Source: Corallium rubrum (taxonomy: Eukaryota; Cnidaria; Anthozoa; Scleralcyonacea; Coralliidae). Taken from it: a stretch of 64,000 nucleotides of DNA. Position 1 is the stretch's first letter, and each line of letters begins with the position of its first letter. Positions 33,648 through 51,062 of this stretch are shown in pieces. Position numbers and translations under genes: made by a program. The stretch spans positions 26,939,917 to 27,003,916 of the forward strand of contig OZ035998.1 of assembly GCA_964035015.1 (NCBI GenBank), written 5' to 3'. A model generated the notes under the pieces. The model had not been told where the DNA came from, made no database searches, and saw nothing but the letters and a program-made list of their open reading frames with translations.

Positions 33648-34744
33648 TTGTATCTGCGCAACGCGCAGATATATTGCTATCGTGTTGTGTGTTTGTGTGT
33701 TTGTGTGTGTTAACTTTTTGGTGTAACCGCTGACCTGTAATGTGTGCAGTAGTGTGACTGTTTATATTTCCTCGCCATGTTGTATGAACTACGGAGTGAG
33801 ACGAAGAACAACATTATTTTCGAAGAAAGTCAATTGCAATGCTGTATGATTGGAGTAGTATGATTCAGGGATACTTTAAAATGATTGCGTTTGACCGTAC
33901 GCCAAGTAAATAGCGTAATAATGCAATTTGATATTTGCGCTCATGTCCGTTCAAATAGCCTTTTCTCCGTTGTTATTCTATACCATGTTCTCTAATTCAC
34001 ATATGTTGTACAGAATTTAACGCTCTATCTAACAGTGCAAGTTTCCCAAATGGCACAAACCTACAGACGATTGATTTACTTTAAATATGACCGCGTTCGA
34101 CCGTACGCCAAGTAAATAGCGTAATAATTCAATTTGATATTTGCGCTCATCTCAGTTCAAATATATTTTTCTCCGTTGCAATTCTATACGATTTTTCTAA
34201 TTCACATATGTTGTACAGAATTTAACGCTCTATCTAACCGTACAAGTTTTCCCAAATGGCACAAACCTACAGACGATTGATTTACTTTAAATATGACCCG
34301 TACGCCAAGTAAATAGCGTAATAATGCAATTTGATATTTGCGCTCATGTCAGTTCAAATAGCCTTTTCTCCGTTGTTATTCTATACCATGTTCTCTAATT
34401 CACATATGTTGTACAGAATTTAACGCTCTATCTAACCGTACAAGTTTCCCAAATAGCACAAACGTACAGACGATTGATTTACTTTAAATATGACCACGTT
34501 CGCCCGTACGCCATCAAGTAAATAGCATAATAATGCAATTTGATATTTGCGCTCATGTCAGTTCAAATAGCCTTTTCTCCGTTGTTATTCTATACCATGT
34601 TCTCTAATTCACATATGTTGTACAGAATTTAACGCTCTATCTAACTGTAGTTTCGTGAATGGCACAAACCTACAGACGATTCAGGGGTATACTTTAAACA
34701 CGCGATATCCGGCTCAACTGCAGTGAAGATATATCCCAATACGT
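33648..34744. repeat. 1.1-kb insertion with four tandem units of about 202 bp
   Basis: Four units, each with GACCGTACGCCAAGTAAATA, GATATTTGCGCTCATGTCAG, TTCTCTAATTCACATATGTT and GGCACAAACCTACAGACGAT, run from about 33875 to 34690. The left edge is TATCTGCGCAACGCGCAGATA (a palindrome) followed by a TGTGTTTG tract; the right edge is GATATATCCC. The block splits the LINE RT between HKGN and NNPNNYRP. No ORF. It may be a Helitron-like or satellite-carrying insertion. Confidence 0.8.
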
Positions 34745-36176
34745 TTGTTATCTTTATTAGATGTCGCTAAAATCTTATAAGATGTTGTAAGATTGTTTAA
34801 GATCTTATTACAAGATTTGGCAGCATTGCCCTTATGTATTGGAATGACCTTAGCTATTTTCCAATCATCAGGAAAGGCTCCAGTTGACAATGATAGATTG
34901 AATAATTTGCATAAGTATGATGAAATAATTGGGGCAGAAATTTTAATTAGTTTAGCCGGAATATTATCTAATCCTGAGGCTTTATTAGCTGAAAGCTGGT
35001 TTAACAACTCTTCAACAGACATCTTAGATATTTTTCAAATTGTTGTTGATCGACAGGAAACTGATTAGCAAGAATAGATCCAATTTCTGTAAAGTGTTTA
35101 TTTAACGAGTTCGAAATCTCAGCCGGTTCAGTTAGAATTTGCTTGTCGACTTTGAGCTGGGTTATAGAATCATCAGTAGATTTACGATTAAGTAACTGAT
35201 TGATTACGTCCCAAGATTGCTTTGGATTATTTTTATTCTTTTGAATTTCAGATTGTAATAATCAGTTTTAGCTTTATTTACCATTCTATTCGCAAGATTA
35301 CGAGATTCTTTATCCTGGGAACAAATAATTGGATCATTGGTCTTCGCAAATTCTTTTTTCATATTGTCTCGTTTTATAAGTTGCCGCCGTACTGATGGAG
35401 TAATCCATGGGCACTTAGCTGCCTTGATACGTTTGGTTTTCATCAGAGCATGCCTGTCAATTACACCTAAGAACAACAGCTTCATTTGCCCCACATATGG
35501 TTAACATTATTGGATAGGTCAAGGAATTCCAATCAATAAGATTCAGATCATTAAGATATTTGTTTAGGTCAAATTGCTTGAAATTCCTTGAGGTTGAATA
35601 TTTGTGGGTTCCTCGTTTACAAATGTTAATTTTACTTGTGGTATAAATTAAGTTATGATCACTAATGCCAATTTGAATGACACCAGATTGAGCTATTTTC
35701 CGTAAATCATTAGTTAAATTAAGCCAATAGTGGTTCTGGATGACTCTGTAATGCGAGTGGGTTCTTTGACAAGCTGTTCGAGTTGATAATTTTCATTGAG
35801 TGACAACAATATCTTGGTATGAGTAGAAGAAATAGGTGCCGAAACATCGCAATTTAAATCACCCAAGATTATGATTTCCTTTCCTTCTGAATCTAATGTC
35901 GCGACCAAACTTTCGAAACTCTGGAAGAATATATCATCTGCGTGATTTAAAGAGCTGTTTGGAGGTCTGTAGCATGCTATTTACGGCAAATGGTTTAGCG
36001 TTAGGCTTTTTAATTTCAATGGACACTGTCTCCAAACCCCCGTTTACTAGTTCCGCTCTGAGTTGATAATTAATCGAATTTCTTAAATAAATGCAAACGC
36101 CACCACCTTGACGATTGCAATCTTTCCTTATAACAGAATAGCCTTTGATGGCTATTAGGTTATCACTCACTGAATC

Positions 36177-36939
<763 letters not shown>

Positions 36940-38385
36940 ACTATTCTTGCCCAGTCCTTTTGCCGAGTTATGTATAGTCGCGTTGATATTTCGATTTGTG
37001 AAAGTCGATCGCGTCTGTTTGGATGTTCGCACTATTGCGTAATACAGGTAATAATACCGAGCAGGAGATAAGAAGCTTGGGTTTAGTCGACCTGAAGTTG
37101 GCCGGCCTCGTGTTTCATTTTCGAAGAAGTTGGCCAAGCTTAGTTACTAGGTAAGTACTTCTTTTTACAACCATTTAATATCATGTCATGATGTCAAACA
37201 GAAGGTTACTAAAAGTGAAAGTTTGATACATCAACTCCTCGACCTTTGGGACTACATCTATTTATGCTATAATCACACACTATATCTGATTTACAGTGGT
37301 TTCTCCAATGGATTTGTGCATCAACCTGTATATGTATACACTGTACTGTAATTAACTGTACATGGAACTGTCTTCAAGAAATGACTTACCTTAACTTTGT
37401 GAAAATTCAGTGATTCATGGACGATGGAGGCTTTATCTGTGTGCCATGGATTACCATAATGTATTTGGTACATGTATACAGTAAATACAATATTACGAGT
37501 TCTTTGGGACAATAAACTACAGTGGTTTCAATGATGTATTTCCAAACGACAATTACAGTACATGTGAAGTTGTGGACATGTGCAATGAACTAATACATCA
37601 CAAAGATCTCCTTGAAAGTATTGCATTCTCAACAACGACTCCAAGGACAATAGTTATAAACAATCATGGAGCAACAACAAACTTATATTACATACCATAT
37701 CTGGTATTTATTTTGTCAGCGTGTATTTCTTTGGTGCTTGCTTTACCATAACATATCTGACACTTGGAATTCCAGTCACACCTTTGCCACAGTAAGAAGA
37801 TGCCGGATTTATAGTGGAGTGATTTATCAACTGTTTACTAACAATTGTGCAAAACATCAACTGCATAGTTATAGTGTATATATTATACTGTGTCAAGCCT
37901 AAAGCCAGATTAGTGAGAGTTATTTGTAATTTAAGTCTGCTTTTTAAATATAATTTAAAAATTGAAAAAAAAATGTGCATAGTTAGTGGAGGGTATGGTT
38001 TGGAAACTCCGCAAAAGTCGCTGTCCATGTTTTTGTTCAGTTTGTCTAATTTCATGCTCCCTGAATGAGTGAACGTATTGTATTTTCTGTATAATGAAGC
38101 AGTCATCCAATAGCAATGTTTGGGTTTCATTAGTGTAGTCCTTCGTCGTCACGTGTTGTAAGTCCTTCATCATCACATGTCCATAGAATTCCATTCTTTT
38201 AGCATTATCGCCTTCCCCCAACATGAACAACACAATAACATGAACATATATTGTATAATCTTGAAAGACAATGCATGCAGCTACCAAACCATCATCTCCA
38301 CTAACTATGGTCTGTTACAATTCATATAATCAATCCCAGGGTTCATTTGTGAAATTATCATAAATTAGGCTTCCCATCGCTTTTG
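36940..38385. other. Possible inserted block, no gene seen
   Basis: Flanked by AGGCAGCAC (36931-36939 and 38386-38394). No terminal inverted repeats, no ORF with a recognised domain (longest 140 codons, minus, 37708-38130). Confidence 0.4.
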
Positions 38386-38394
38386 AGGCAGCAC

Positions 38395-39290
38395 TTCACT
38401 TGCGATAGTAACTCCTAGTTAATTACATTAAAAACTACACTAGCTAATAACATTAAAATTGGAACTATAAAATACGATTACGTATGTAATATTATTACAT
38501 TTATTTACAAATAATTATCGATTATTTCACGTTTAAAAGTACTAAAATTATTTTGTGATCTGATATCAGGTGGGAGATTATTCCATAATTTGGCGCCCGC
38601 GTACTGGAAACTCTTCTTAAGAAGAACTAAACAGTTATCTCTATTTCTCAGATCATATGCATTATTCACAGTAGACTTCGTAAAATACTCCATCAAGTAA
38701 CTGGGTGCGTTATCATGGAATATTTTAAACATCATTTTAGCCTTGTGAATATATCGCCTCTCAGCCAATGTTTTCCATCCTAATTGTTGAAGAATGTCAT
38801 TGGATCTGACTTCATAACTTTGACAGGTGATAACACGAGCAGCACGATTTTGTAATTTTTGCAATCTCTCACCTGTTGTTCAAGGCATGTTATCCCAAAC
38901 AATGTCACAATAATCAAAAAGCGGTTGGATTAAAGATTTATACATTATTATGGCAGTTTGTACAGGCACAAACTGTCTTACTTGACGTAGTCCCCCAATT
39001 GCTTTTGTTATTTTTTTTGACATTTCATTTATTTGGTCATGCCAAGACAACCTTTCATCAATGTAGATACCTAGGGATTTTGATGCCTTAACCCTTTTAA
39101 TAGGTTTCTTGTCTAAAAGTATCCGTGTGTCTTCTCTAATCTTACTTAGGTTATGATCTGATCCAATGAGCATCTGTTCTGTTTTGGTGACGTTTAAACT
39201 GAGTTTGTTAGCGATTAGCCATTCCTTAATATTTTGTAAGTCAACTTCAGCAGAAATGTTATTTCTACAATTGACGAACCTCTCTTGGGG
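38395..39290 (-). pseudogene. 5'-truncated LINE, RT thumb and C-terminus
   Basis: Minus frames: WLIANKLSLNVTKTEQMLIG at the 5' edge, SKSLGIYIDERLSWHDQI, LIQPLFDYCDIVWDN, one frame break at 38876, then LQKLQNRAARVITCQSYEVR, ILQQLGWKTLAERRYIHKAK, LWNNLPPDIRSQNNFSTFKR and a stop at 38505. This is the conserved C-terminal region of CR1-like LINEs. Endonuclease and RT palm are absent. Confidence 0.9.
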
Positions 39291-39400
39291 GTTTGAGGGA
39301 ATTTTTTTTTTAAAATGATGATTATTGTTAATTCAACGACATCTCACAAATGACGATAATCATCATTTCGAAATGAGAGGATATGCTGGACTATGAGACC

Positions 39401-40300
39401 TGCACTAAACGTCGCACAATAGACGAATTTAATTTATTGAGACGAATTTAATTCGAATTAACTTCGTCTGATATGCAGCCCATCACATACGTACATGCCA
39501 AGTCCAATTTCGCAGACGTCTGATATTTTCTCTTACTGAGTGCATTTGGCTATCAGACTGTTCCACGTTATTCGATAGTTTAACGTCCGAAAGCCAGCAC
39601 GCGGAAGTGCATTAGAATTTCAATTTCGTCAGTGGTCACATGCTGGTCTAACATCGTTCAGCTGATGTTTCAAAGCGTTGAAATAAACCTCGGTTTTCGG
39701 GTCTGGCATACTCTGAAAAAGGCACTATTTCAGCACGGGTTTTTCTCCGAAGCATTCAAAAATAGAAAAACAAATACATTAATCATTGCCGACTGCGATT
39801 AACATTTCAATGGCGCTGTGGGAGACATTTCAGACTCGAACTTTCACGCGGAGCCCTTCATTAACCTCGAGCCAACACGCTCTTTAGAAAGCAAAAAAGA
39901 CTTTCTTATCTAAATATTTATTTAGCTGTTATAATCTATCATTCAGAAATATATATTTTTTACTTTTAAAAAGTTTTGTCCACATTACACGTATATCAAT
40001 TACCCTGTAAGGAATCATTCTGAGGGGACAAATTTCCGAAGAGGGGGCATATTTTTTTTGGGGGGTGGGGGGGGGGGGGGACAAATTTACTGGGACACCG
40101 GGATGAAATTCGTTCACATACTAAAACGCGAGCCAGAAATCATCCCGCTTACCGGCGAGACGAATTTAATTGCCCAGACGAATTTAATTCGTGAGTCGAA
40201 TTTAATCGATCGAGTTATATACGTCGCAGTTTCGTCGAATAAAATTAAAACAATTAAATTTGTCTGAATTAAATTCGTCGATTGTGTGACGTTTAGCGCA
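39401..40300. mobile_element. 900-bp TIR element
   Basis: The left end TGCACTAAACGTCGCACAAT and right end (inverse) TGCGCTAAACGTCACACAAT continue into GACGAATTTAATT on both sides, about 33 bp of inverted repeat. GACGAATTTAATT words recur within both ends. A G-homopolymer lies near 40060. No clear target duplication and no transposase. Confidence 0.8.
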
Positions 40301-41717
40301 CGCCTTAATGTAGTAAGCGATTTCATGTTCTGACAAGTCTCGGTACAAGTCTGAAGTACCTTAATCAGTTTAATCAAAATAAACCGCAAATTATGAAGAA
40401 AAAATCGAAATATAGTAAGGTTTGAGTACTGCCGAATTTGTATTTCAACACTGCCTACGCAGACACTACTTTTATTTCACTGTTTGAATTATGAAGAACA
40501 GCCCAGTTACGAAATGGTTATTCAGTGCATGAGGATAGATTCATACGTCAAAGTATTAAGGTAAAAGAAGTATTGTGTTGTGTTGTAATGGGCATAATCT
40601 GCTGCGAATCCATGCAAATGCGTAAATGCGATTGTTGTGTTAATAGTTAGATGTGAGTGTCGATTGCAAAAAAGCGAATTATTGCCATTGTTGTCATACC
40701 AGATGACAAGATGTGCTTGGCAGGTCACGTGTATACGTTGAGTTCATATAATCCCGTGTGAATTCATTCAGACAAATACTTGCGTGTGAAAATAGGGCAG
40801 CATTATAATTACCATTGGAGTCAATTGGTAAGTTTCTTATGGTTTCTTCCAGTGCATAGTTTTGTTAGAGTTCCTAAATAACGCTTTATTCCTTTGGTTT
40901 ACAAAACATCGTTCGTCTCATCAATCTACCCTTGTCGAATTATACAGACCTTGATTGTTATTTTTGCGATGAGATAATCTTACAGGTTTAGGGAAAGTGG
41001 AAAACCACAACGCCTTATCTGTCTCGGCTTCTGTTACCACGCGTATTCGAGAAATATAAAAGAACTGTCCGTGTTTCAAAAATGCACGCGATCATAACAA
41101 GATGAACAGAACCGATCAACTTCCTGACGGTTTACAGTAGTGGCTTCTGACAAATGATGCGATACACCAACGATTCTGGTTACACGCATGTATAAAGGTA
41201 CTTGTTGTTATGTTTTATTTATAGATCTTAATTATAGGAAGACAATAGTTGGTAAGTGCGGGACCACGGCACATTGCCTCCCTCGACAAAACGACAAGCA
41301 ATTCCATTTCCCGTGACCATGCATAACCCATGGTATTTGACTATATATACACCACTTGGTAATTTTTGTAATCTAATATGAATAGTATTGTAATTTGTAG
41401 CACAAATGCTCCCATGCTTTTTTAGATAATGCGTGTATATGTATAGCTTAAATGCTTAATAGGTTGGTATCAAACCAATTACAGTCTATATATTATTAAT
41501 ATACCAGGAAATAACCCAAAACAACAACAAACAACCGCGCTAGTGCCTGGGTGATCGTTCACGGGATTTGCACCTCTCTTCCATGTCAAATCACTGAAAA
41601 TTTTATGTTGATGCCACTCTATGTATTACCTGCTTAATTTAAAAAATTCTTTTACCACGCTGCAGCGACCTCGTTCAACATTCAGTGCGGCTTACTTAAG
41701 CGGCTATATGAATTTTC
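40301..41717. other. No gene seen; one repeat fragment
   Basis: At 40405-40490 a fragment of the 2481/7395 family (ATCGAAATATAGTAAGGTT, CAACACTGCCTACGCAG, TTTTATTTCACTGTTTG). Otherwise non-coding. Confidence 0.5.
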
Positions 41718-42139
41718 GGGGGTGTTTATATGGAGGAGAGCCAGCCCTCTTGGTTCTTTGCCGAGGTCTCGCATCTCAACATAATTCTTTGTATAAAATA
41801 TTTGCGTTTACATGACAAGAGGGCCAGCCCTCCTAGGCGAGATCTCGCTATTGACAACCCAAAATTTCGCCTAGGAGGGATGGAAATGCACTCAGGAGGG
41901 CTGGCCCTCTTAGGAGGGCTAGCAGACCGAAGTTCAGTAACACGGTAAAGTTTGCCTTTACTACTATTTTTTGGTCAACTTTTTATTTTACAAGTTGCGT
42001 TTGTTCATGTGTTTGTCAAATTCAAATCGTGTTTGCGAAAACATGATTTCGGGCTTCGTGGGAAAGCTGCACAAGTCCGGCGGTAAACAAGTCAACGCGA
42101 GGTCCAAGAAGGCTGGCTCTCTTCTATATAAACACCCCC
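41718..42139. mobile_element. 422-bp TIR element
   Basis: Ends GGGGGTGTTTATAT and ATATAAACACCCCC, extended by GAGAGCCAGCC-type inverted words. The centre has repeated AGGGCCAGCCCTCCTAGG and GAGATCTCGC palindromes. Target duplication unclear. Confidence 0.75.
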
Positions 42140-42375
42140 TAATTTCTTCCAAAGCTATAATCAGTTTAAGTTGCAATTGCAATACAAATGCGACGAGTTA
42201 CTGTATATAGATCAACAGCGAAAGAATAACACCAAATTCAAAGTCATTTTAATTCATACAATGAAGGGGTTATTTTAATTCCACAGAAAAAGGAGTGTTG
42301 CTTCAACTGGTTACTGTTTTTTATAAGGTATGTAATGTTAGTAGGACCTCTATCGGCGTTAATTTGTATGTGGAC

Positions 42376-42553
42376 TAGCCTGCGTTTTGCTGGCGATTTT
42401 AAGGGGTTGGGGTCTTGGGTTTGGGCTCGGAAAAAGCGGGCAAGGGCGAAAAAGCGGGCGAAGGTGAAAAAGCTGACGATGGTGAAAAAGCAGGCGAGGG
42501 CGAAAAAGCGAACGAAAGACGCCAACCCTTAAAACCACCAGCTACACAGGCTA
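42376..42553. mobile_element. 178-bp TAGCCTGCG-type MITE
   Basis: Ends TAGCCTGCG and CACAGGCTA with inner GGCGATTTTAAGGG and CCCTTAAAACCACC. Flanks TATGTGGAC and TTTGTGGAC suggest an imperfect 9-bp duplication. The interior is an 18-bp minisatellite (GCGAAAAAGCGGGCGAAG). Confidence 0.7.
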
Positions 42554-43355
42554 TTTGTGGACAGGTTTTCGAGCATATTATACAAAAATAGGTACGAATT
42601 TCGTACATGCGGATACTGGTATTTATTTGGCTTACAAATAATGATTGAACAATTTAAATTGTTCATAAAAACATACTGAAAGTGCTTGATAATCTTGTGA
42701 AATATCAGCATATGCTCTCACGTATCACCTAGAATTGACAATAATCATTTTTTAAATTCCCTTATTAAATAACTTTACAATGATGCTTACTTAATAGGCC
42801 TTACCCAAACTCCAACCCAATCCCTAACCCAAGCTCCAACCCTAATCTTAACCCTGATCGTAAAGGAGTCCCAAAACAGACATTCGTAGTTATTACATGA
42901 AGTACTCAGCTCAATGTAAACCGTTGGGATTTCTTCGATTTCTTTCGAAAATGTTTTATTTTGGGTACAAGTGATGAAAGAGGAAGCAAGAAAAGCTTAG
43001 TATCTTGAATAAGGTATCAGTATTTTTTCGGTTAATAAAGATGTAAAGGTTAGTTTCCTACATGCACAGAACGGACTGTAGATCCCCTCAGGAAACGCGT
43101 TCGCTAATCGGATTGTCAAATGAAAGTGATACTCTGTCGCTTTCTTTCTAATCTTTACTGATAGACTCTGGTAACACGTGCATTGATTTGTCTCAACAAT
43201 GATGTCAATGATCATCGCGCTTTTTGAATAAATATTGTATACGCCCACATGTAACTCAAGCAGTGTCAAGTACAGTTGATTTCTGCGTATAAACTTAATA
43301 ACTAAGACATCTTGGCGGAGGGACTAACATGTCAACAGTACACTTGAAACATTAG
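42554..43355. other. No gene; degenerate CCCTAA-like tract
   Basis: At 42797-42862 an irregular run of CCAACCC, CCCTAACCC, TTAACCC words, telomere-like but not a true telomeric array. Otherwise non-coding. Confidence 0.5.
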
Positions 43356-43359
43356 TTAA

Positions 43360-44320
43360 ACACGGAGCGACTGCATAAGTACTGGCTGAGGTACTCAGCC
43401 AATCCCGCCCAAACGCATCTGATTGGTCCACACAGCTAAAATTACTTCCGGCCTTACAGAGGAACTTTGGCTAACACTGAAGAGTGGAGCTTTTGTGAGA
43501 CTTGTTTACTGTTTTTAAATTAAACTTGCCACTTCCCAAACGTCGAATTTGTCTTTTTCAAGTGTAACACATCATTTTGAGTAGAAAGACGGAACAATTA
43601 CGTCGAAACAAAACTAAGGTGAGGAAAAACCGTACGAAAAAGACCAAGCGTCTCACCATTTTTCTTGTTGAATGCAGATGATGTCTGTATTCTTTGCTTA
43701 TTCATTCATATCTTCCGTCCTTGTAATTATAAGTCCCTTTTATATACACCAAGAATGTTGATAATGAATATCTCCATGTAGATGTCTGAACATCATCTCA
43801 CTTTTCAACGACGACAACTTTGTTTTTGCACGACCGACAGTACATGTTGTCTGGAAAGCCAGACAAATGACTACTAAAAAGTTCTCAATTTGTGATATAT
43901 TGACTTGCAAAGTTCATATAATAAACTACTTATTGTCTTCGTTTAAATGGTCTGTTTTAGTTAAATATCAAAGTACTGTCTTTTATGTGGAACTCTATTT
44001 TAAACTGAACCGCGAAAGACAAAGCAGCTCAACGTGACCTTCAAACATCGTTTGAAAGCAAGGTCATAATATAAGCTTATATATTTTACAAATTCATTGA
44101 CCAAATAAATCTAATCACTTCAGAATTGTTTTTATCTAAGACTCTTATGCTTCTCTTTACAATTTACATGGGAAATTGAAAGGTAAAAAGGTTATAAATA
44201 AAAGATAATTCTCAAAACTTCACCAGCTCACTGACTCGTTGTTGACTTGACTGTTGACATTTCAAACTGTCAGTGCGTAGTCGGGGGGGGGGGGCTCCCT
44301 TTTATGCGCTCGCTCCGTGT
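43360..44320. mobile_element. 961-bp TTAA-flanked TIR element
   Basis: Ends ACACGGAGCGA and TCGCTCCGTGT, each flanked by TTAA (43356-43359 and 44321-44324). TTAA targets are used by piggyBac and Kolobok transposons. The inner ends (CTGCATAA, TTATGCGC) are related. No transposase ORF, so non-autonomous. Confidence 0.8.
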
Positions 44321-44511
44321 TTAAGGCTATTCATATTTCAGAACGATCCTGAAACACTCGTTCTGTCTCTTCGTCCATAGGAAAGCTTGTCGTTTGAGCG
44401 AGAAACTCGAAGCGCCTTACGGAATAATTACAATAACACTTTGCATGTATGGTTTTTAGTGCAAAGTTTCGCAGAAACTTTACAGTATTGTGATGGTGGC
44501 GAAAATTCACA

Positions 44512-48217
<3,706 letters not shown>

Positions 48218-51024
48218 TGTAAACTTTTCCGGGGGGTGTGCCAAGTTTAGCGACATATAAGTTGTCGTGCTTGGATGAATAATATCGTTGTCAATAGGTA
48301 CTTTAAAGAGTTTCACTGATAACTAAGGCAATTTAGTAAAGTATCTGTGGATATCTCTTGAAAGACTTAAGTCAAATATTACATTTTAATCTTGAAGTAT
48401 GTCGTGTCTAAAATCAGAATATAATGTTTTCCTCTGGGTGTTTTCCCCCGGTTTATGTAGAAATCTTACTGCGCACGCGCGAAACTAAATTTTACAAAAG
48501 TGAATACCATATGATGGCGGAGACACAAAGAAGGCGCGACCGACAAGCGATTAATAGAGAGGAGGCGATGAATTTTCTTGTCAAAATAAGGACTATGTGG
48601 TCTAATTAAATATGGTCTGAGCGAAAGGATTATATTGTCACATGTATTTCGAGGTAAGCGTATGTTCAGTAGTTTTTATTAGTTTATATTTCACTGTTGA
48701 CGAATCGCGCCCAGCCGCCCAACTGCTAATTTTGAAATTTATAGAGTCAAACTAGAGATTTTCTTAAGGGTGGTATGATATTAGCCGCTCAGGTATGATG
48801 AACGAAGGGCGCTGAGTGCATAAACTTTCTTAGACGATAAACTCAGTACAATCATCGTCTTTTGTTTTGGTCGTTTGTGCTGCCGTGTTTAACATAATTC
48901 ATCTTTTTTTCGCCTCTTCACGGTTTGGTGATTTCCAAATACTTTATATACACAACTATATTTTCATACTATTAAGGCCTACGACAATTGCCTCAGACAA
49001 AATTACTAGTCACAAACGACGTGTTTCCCATAACGCAGATACGCTGTATCATAGATTCATAGTCCAGTTTATTTTGTGTCGATTCTCAAGGCTGCCGTAG
49101 TTAGTTTTTCTTTGCCGACATATAAAAGTAATGTGTATTAAATCACCGCTTGAGAAGTCGGCTGTTTGCATAATTGCATCATCGCTGTACTTTTATAGTA
49201 TAAATATCATACGACATTTAATGGCTGGTTACAGACGGCGTATTTTTTTATGAAATTTCAATTCGCAGTCGAGTTTAACATATAGCCGACTCGCCTTCTT
49301 TTGTTTTTATGTCAAGATACCTCGGGCTCAGTGAAAGTCAGCTCTAGTAAAGCAGCCGCCAGCCGAGTACCAGACTTTGAATCTTTATCAATTCGCGTAA
49401 TAGATTTAAAGAGATAGTTTATAACTCATTCCTGTCCGGGGGCTTCCCCAGAGGTGAATAAAATCGTCTGGCGTTAGCCAGAATAAAATACTAAAGACCA
49501 ATTCGGACAAGAAAGAGTTAAACAAAAACAGATATTTTATAATAACAGAACAGTCGAAGGTCAAATGAGTTGTTTACGTGTCATTGATACGACCGGATAT
49601 GAGAGATGAAATCATGTGAGGCATATGACGCCTAGCAACGGGAACGTGATTGGCTGTCTAAATACGGAAATGAGTTTTTTGGTCACATGATATGCTGTTG
49701 TTTTGCGCGTTTTCTTTCTTTTCGACGAGGTGTTCGAGAAGTGAAGTTATATCTGTGTTCTCTGCGGCTTTTTACAATCCTGCGACTCGCCAGGAAGCTT
49801 CAGTTGGTAGCGAAATGCGAGTAGATGGCCAATGTGTCATCGACACAAGGTTCAGTTGCCACGTTAGCACTTCAGATGCGAAAGGTGACGAGGTGTCAAC
49901 GTGCACCGACACAGACCCAAAAGTTCATGGGTCTATCACAACGGTGAGCAATTGTGAACTCTATCAAAATCTATGTAAAATAGAACTAATACAGCAGTTA
50001 AATTGAAACATGTAACTATCAGAAAAATTTTTTTATGTTGTTTCCTCAAGACTTTTCATTGAATTGTACAATGTATTACATGTACATGTATCGTCAAATT
50101 TAAAGCAAAATAAATCATTTGAAATGTAAAAAGCTCAAGTGTTTTTTACTTTTTTTATGTTGAAATACAGTACAGTACTGTTAATTGCTCTACGAAACTT
50201 TGCACTATCCTTGGGTTCTAGTATATTAAAAAAGTATTGCACATAAATCAGCATTGCCCGCGCGCTTCCTTTGGTATAAAATAACGGTGAATACATTAAA
50301 AATCTAAATGCTGTGCAATACATACTATTGGTCTATACATAGGTATATGCTTTAGAAACCAGTCACTGATTCGCAAATATTCAAAAAATAGTTTAAACTT
50401 TATATCAACATACCAGTAGACCACTGTCAGCTAGCTATTAACGCCTCTTGGATTTTTTGGCGTCTTGTGATTGCGTACGCTGCAATTATCCACGACCTGA
50501 AGCGAAACTCGACTTCCAATCTTCCATTGGTTGTTCTGGTACACGTTCGGAAACCCTTCGGACATACGAATAAGACATCTGAAGTATCGGCTTGATCACG
50601 TGATTGGAGATCACTGCGTCTGCAATTCATTGACACAACAACCAGCCAACAAGGCTGTTGGGCTTTCGTGCTCGATTTTCAAAAAAATTCTTGCTTTTAA
50701 ACCGACTTTGCCTTTGGCCAAAGTGTTGGTAGGTTTTCCAAGTAAGTTGCTTATATGGTTGATCAGTAGTGATATGCTTCACACAACAACAGAATTGGAA
50801 CATGACTGTCGGTTAATTTTCGAAGTGATAGATAGGAGAGACCTATTAACCGTGGAGAGACGAAGTTAGGCTTCATATATGGGAGGTATTGCGCAATTTT
50901 GTGTGGCGAAAAAAAAATAACAAACGTCTACGGCACGAATGAAAAAGAGACGGTGCCAGAATGACGGCGAGCGGCGAGCCTTCTAGAAGGGTTACCCTAG
51001 TTCATTGTCTTTCCGCTAGGGAAA

Positions 51025-51062
<38 letters not shown>

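Larger units (their letters stand above)
31998..36180 (-). mobile_element. Near-full-length decayed LINE (CR1-like)
   Basis: Read on the minus strand: endonuclease (KGYSVIRKDCNRQGGGVCIY near 36130, EIIILGDLNCDVSAP at 35870), linker (KCPWITPSVRRQLIKRDNMK at 35420), RT (LLNQLSANKASGLDNIPAKL at 35000, DDWKIAKVIPIHKGN at 34850, then after an inserted block NNPNNYRPISIISVVSKVFE at 33640, GVPQGSILGPLLFL at 33220, FADDTNITA at 33160) and thumb (LGLIIDDKLIWDEHV-like at 32900). It ends in a 3' UTR with AAATAAAG and a TATC/TGTC tail at 31998-32020. Multiple frameshifts. It is interrupted by a tandem-repeat block (33648-34744), a MITE in the 3' UTR, and adjoins an AG microsatellite at its 5' edge. Confidence 0.9.

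Noticed and set aside
42797-42862. Telomere-like CCCTAA words
   Set aside because: Irregular and short; not a telomeric array or a credible chromosome-fusion site.
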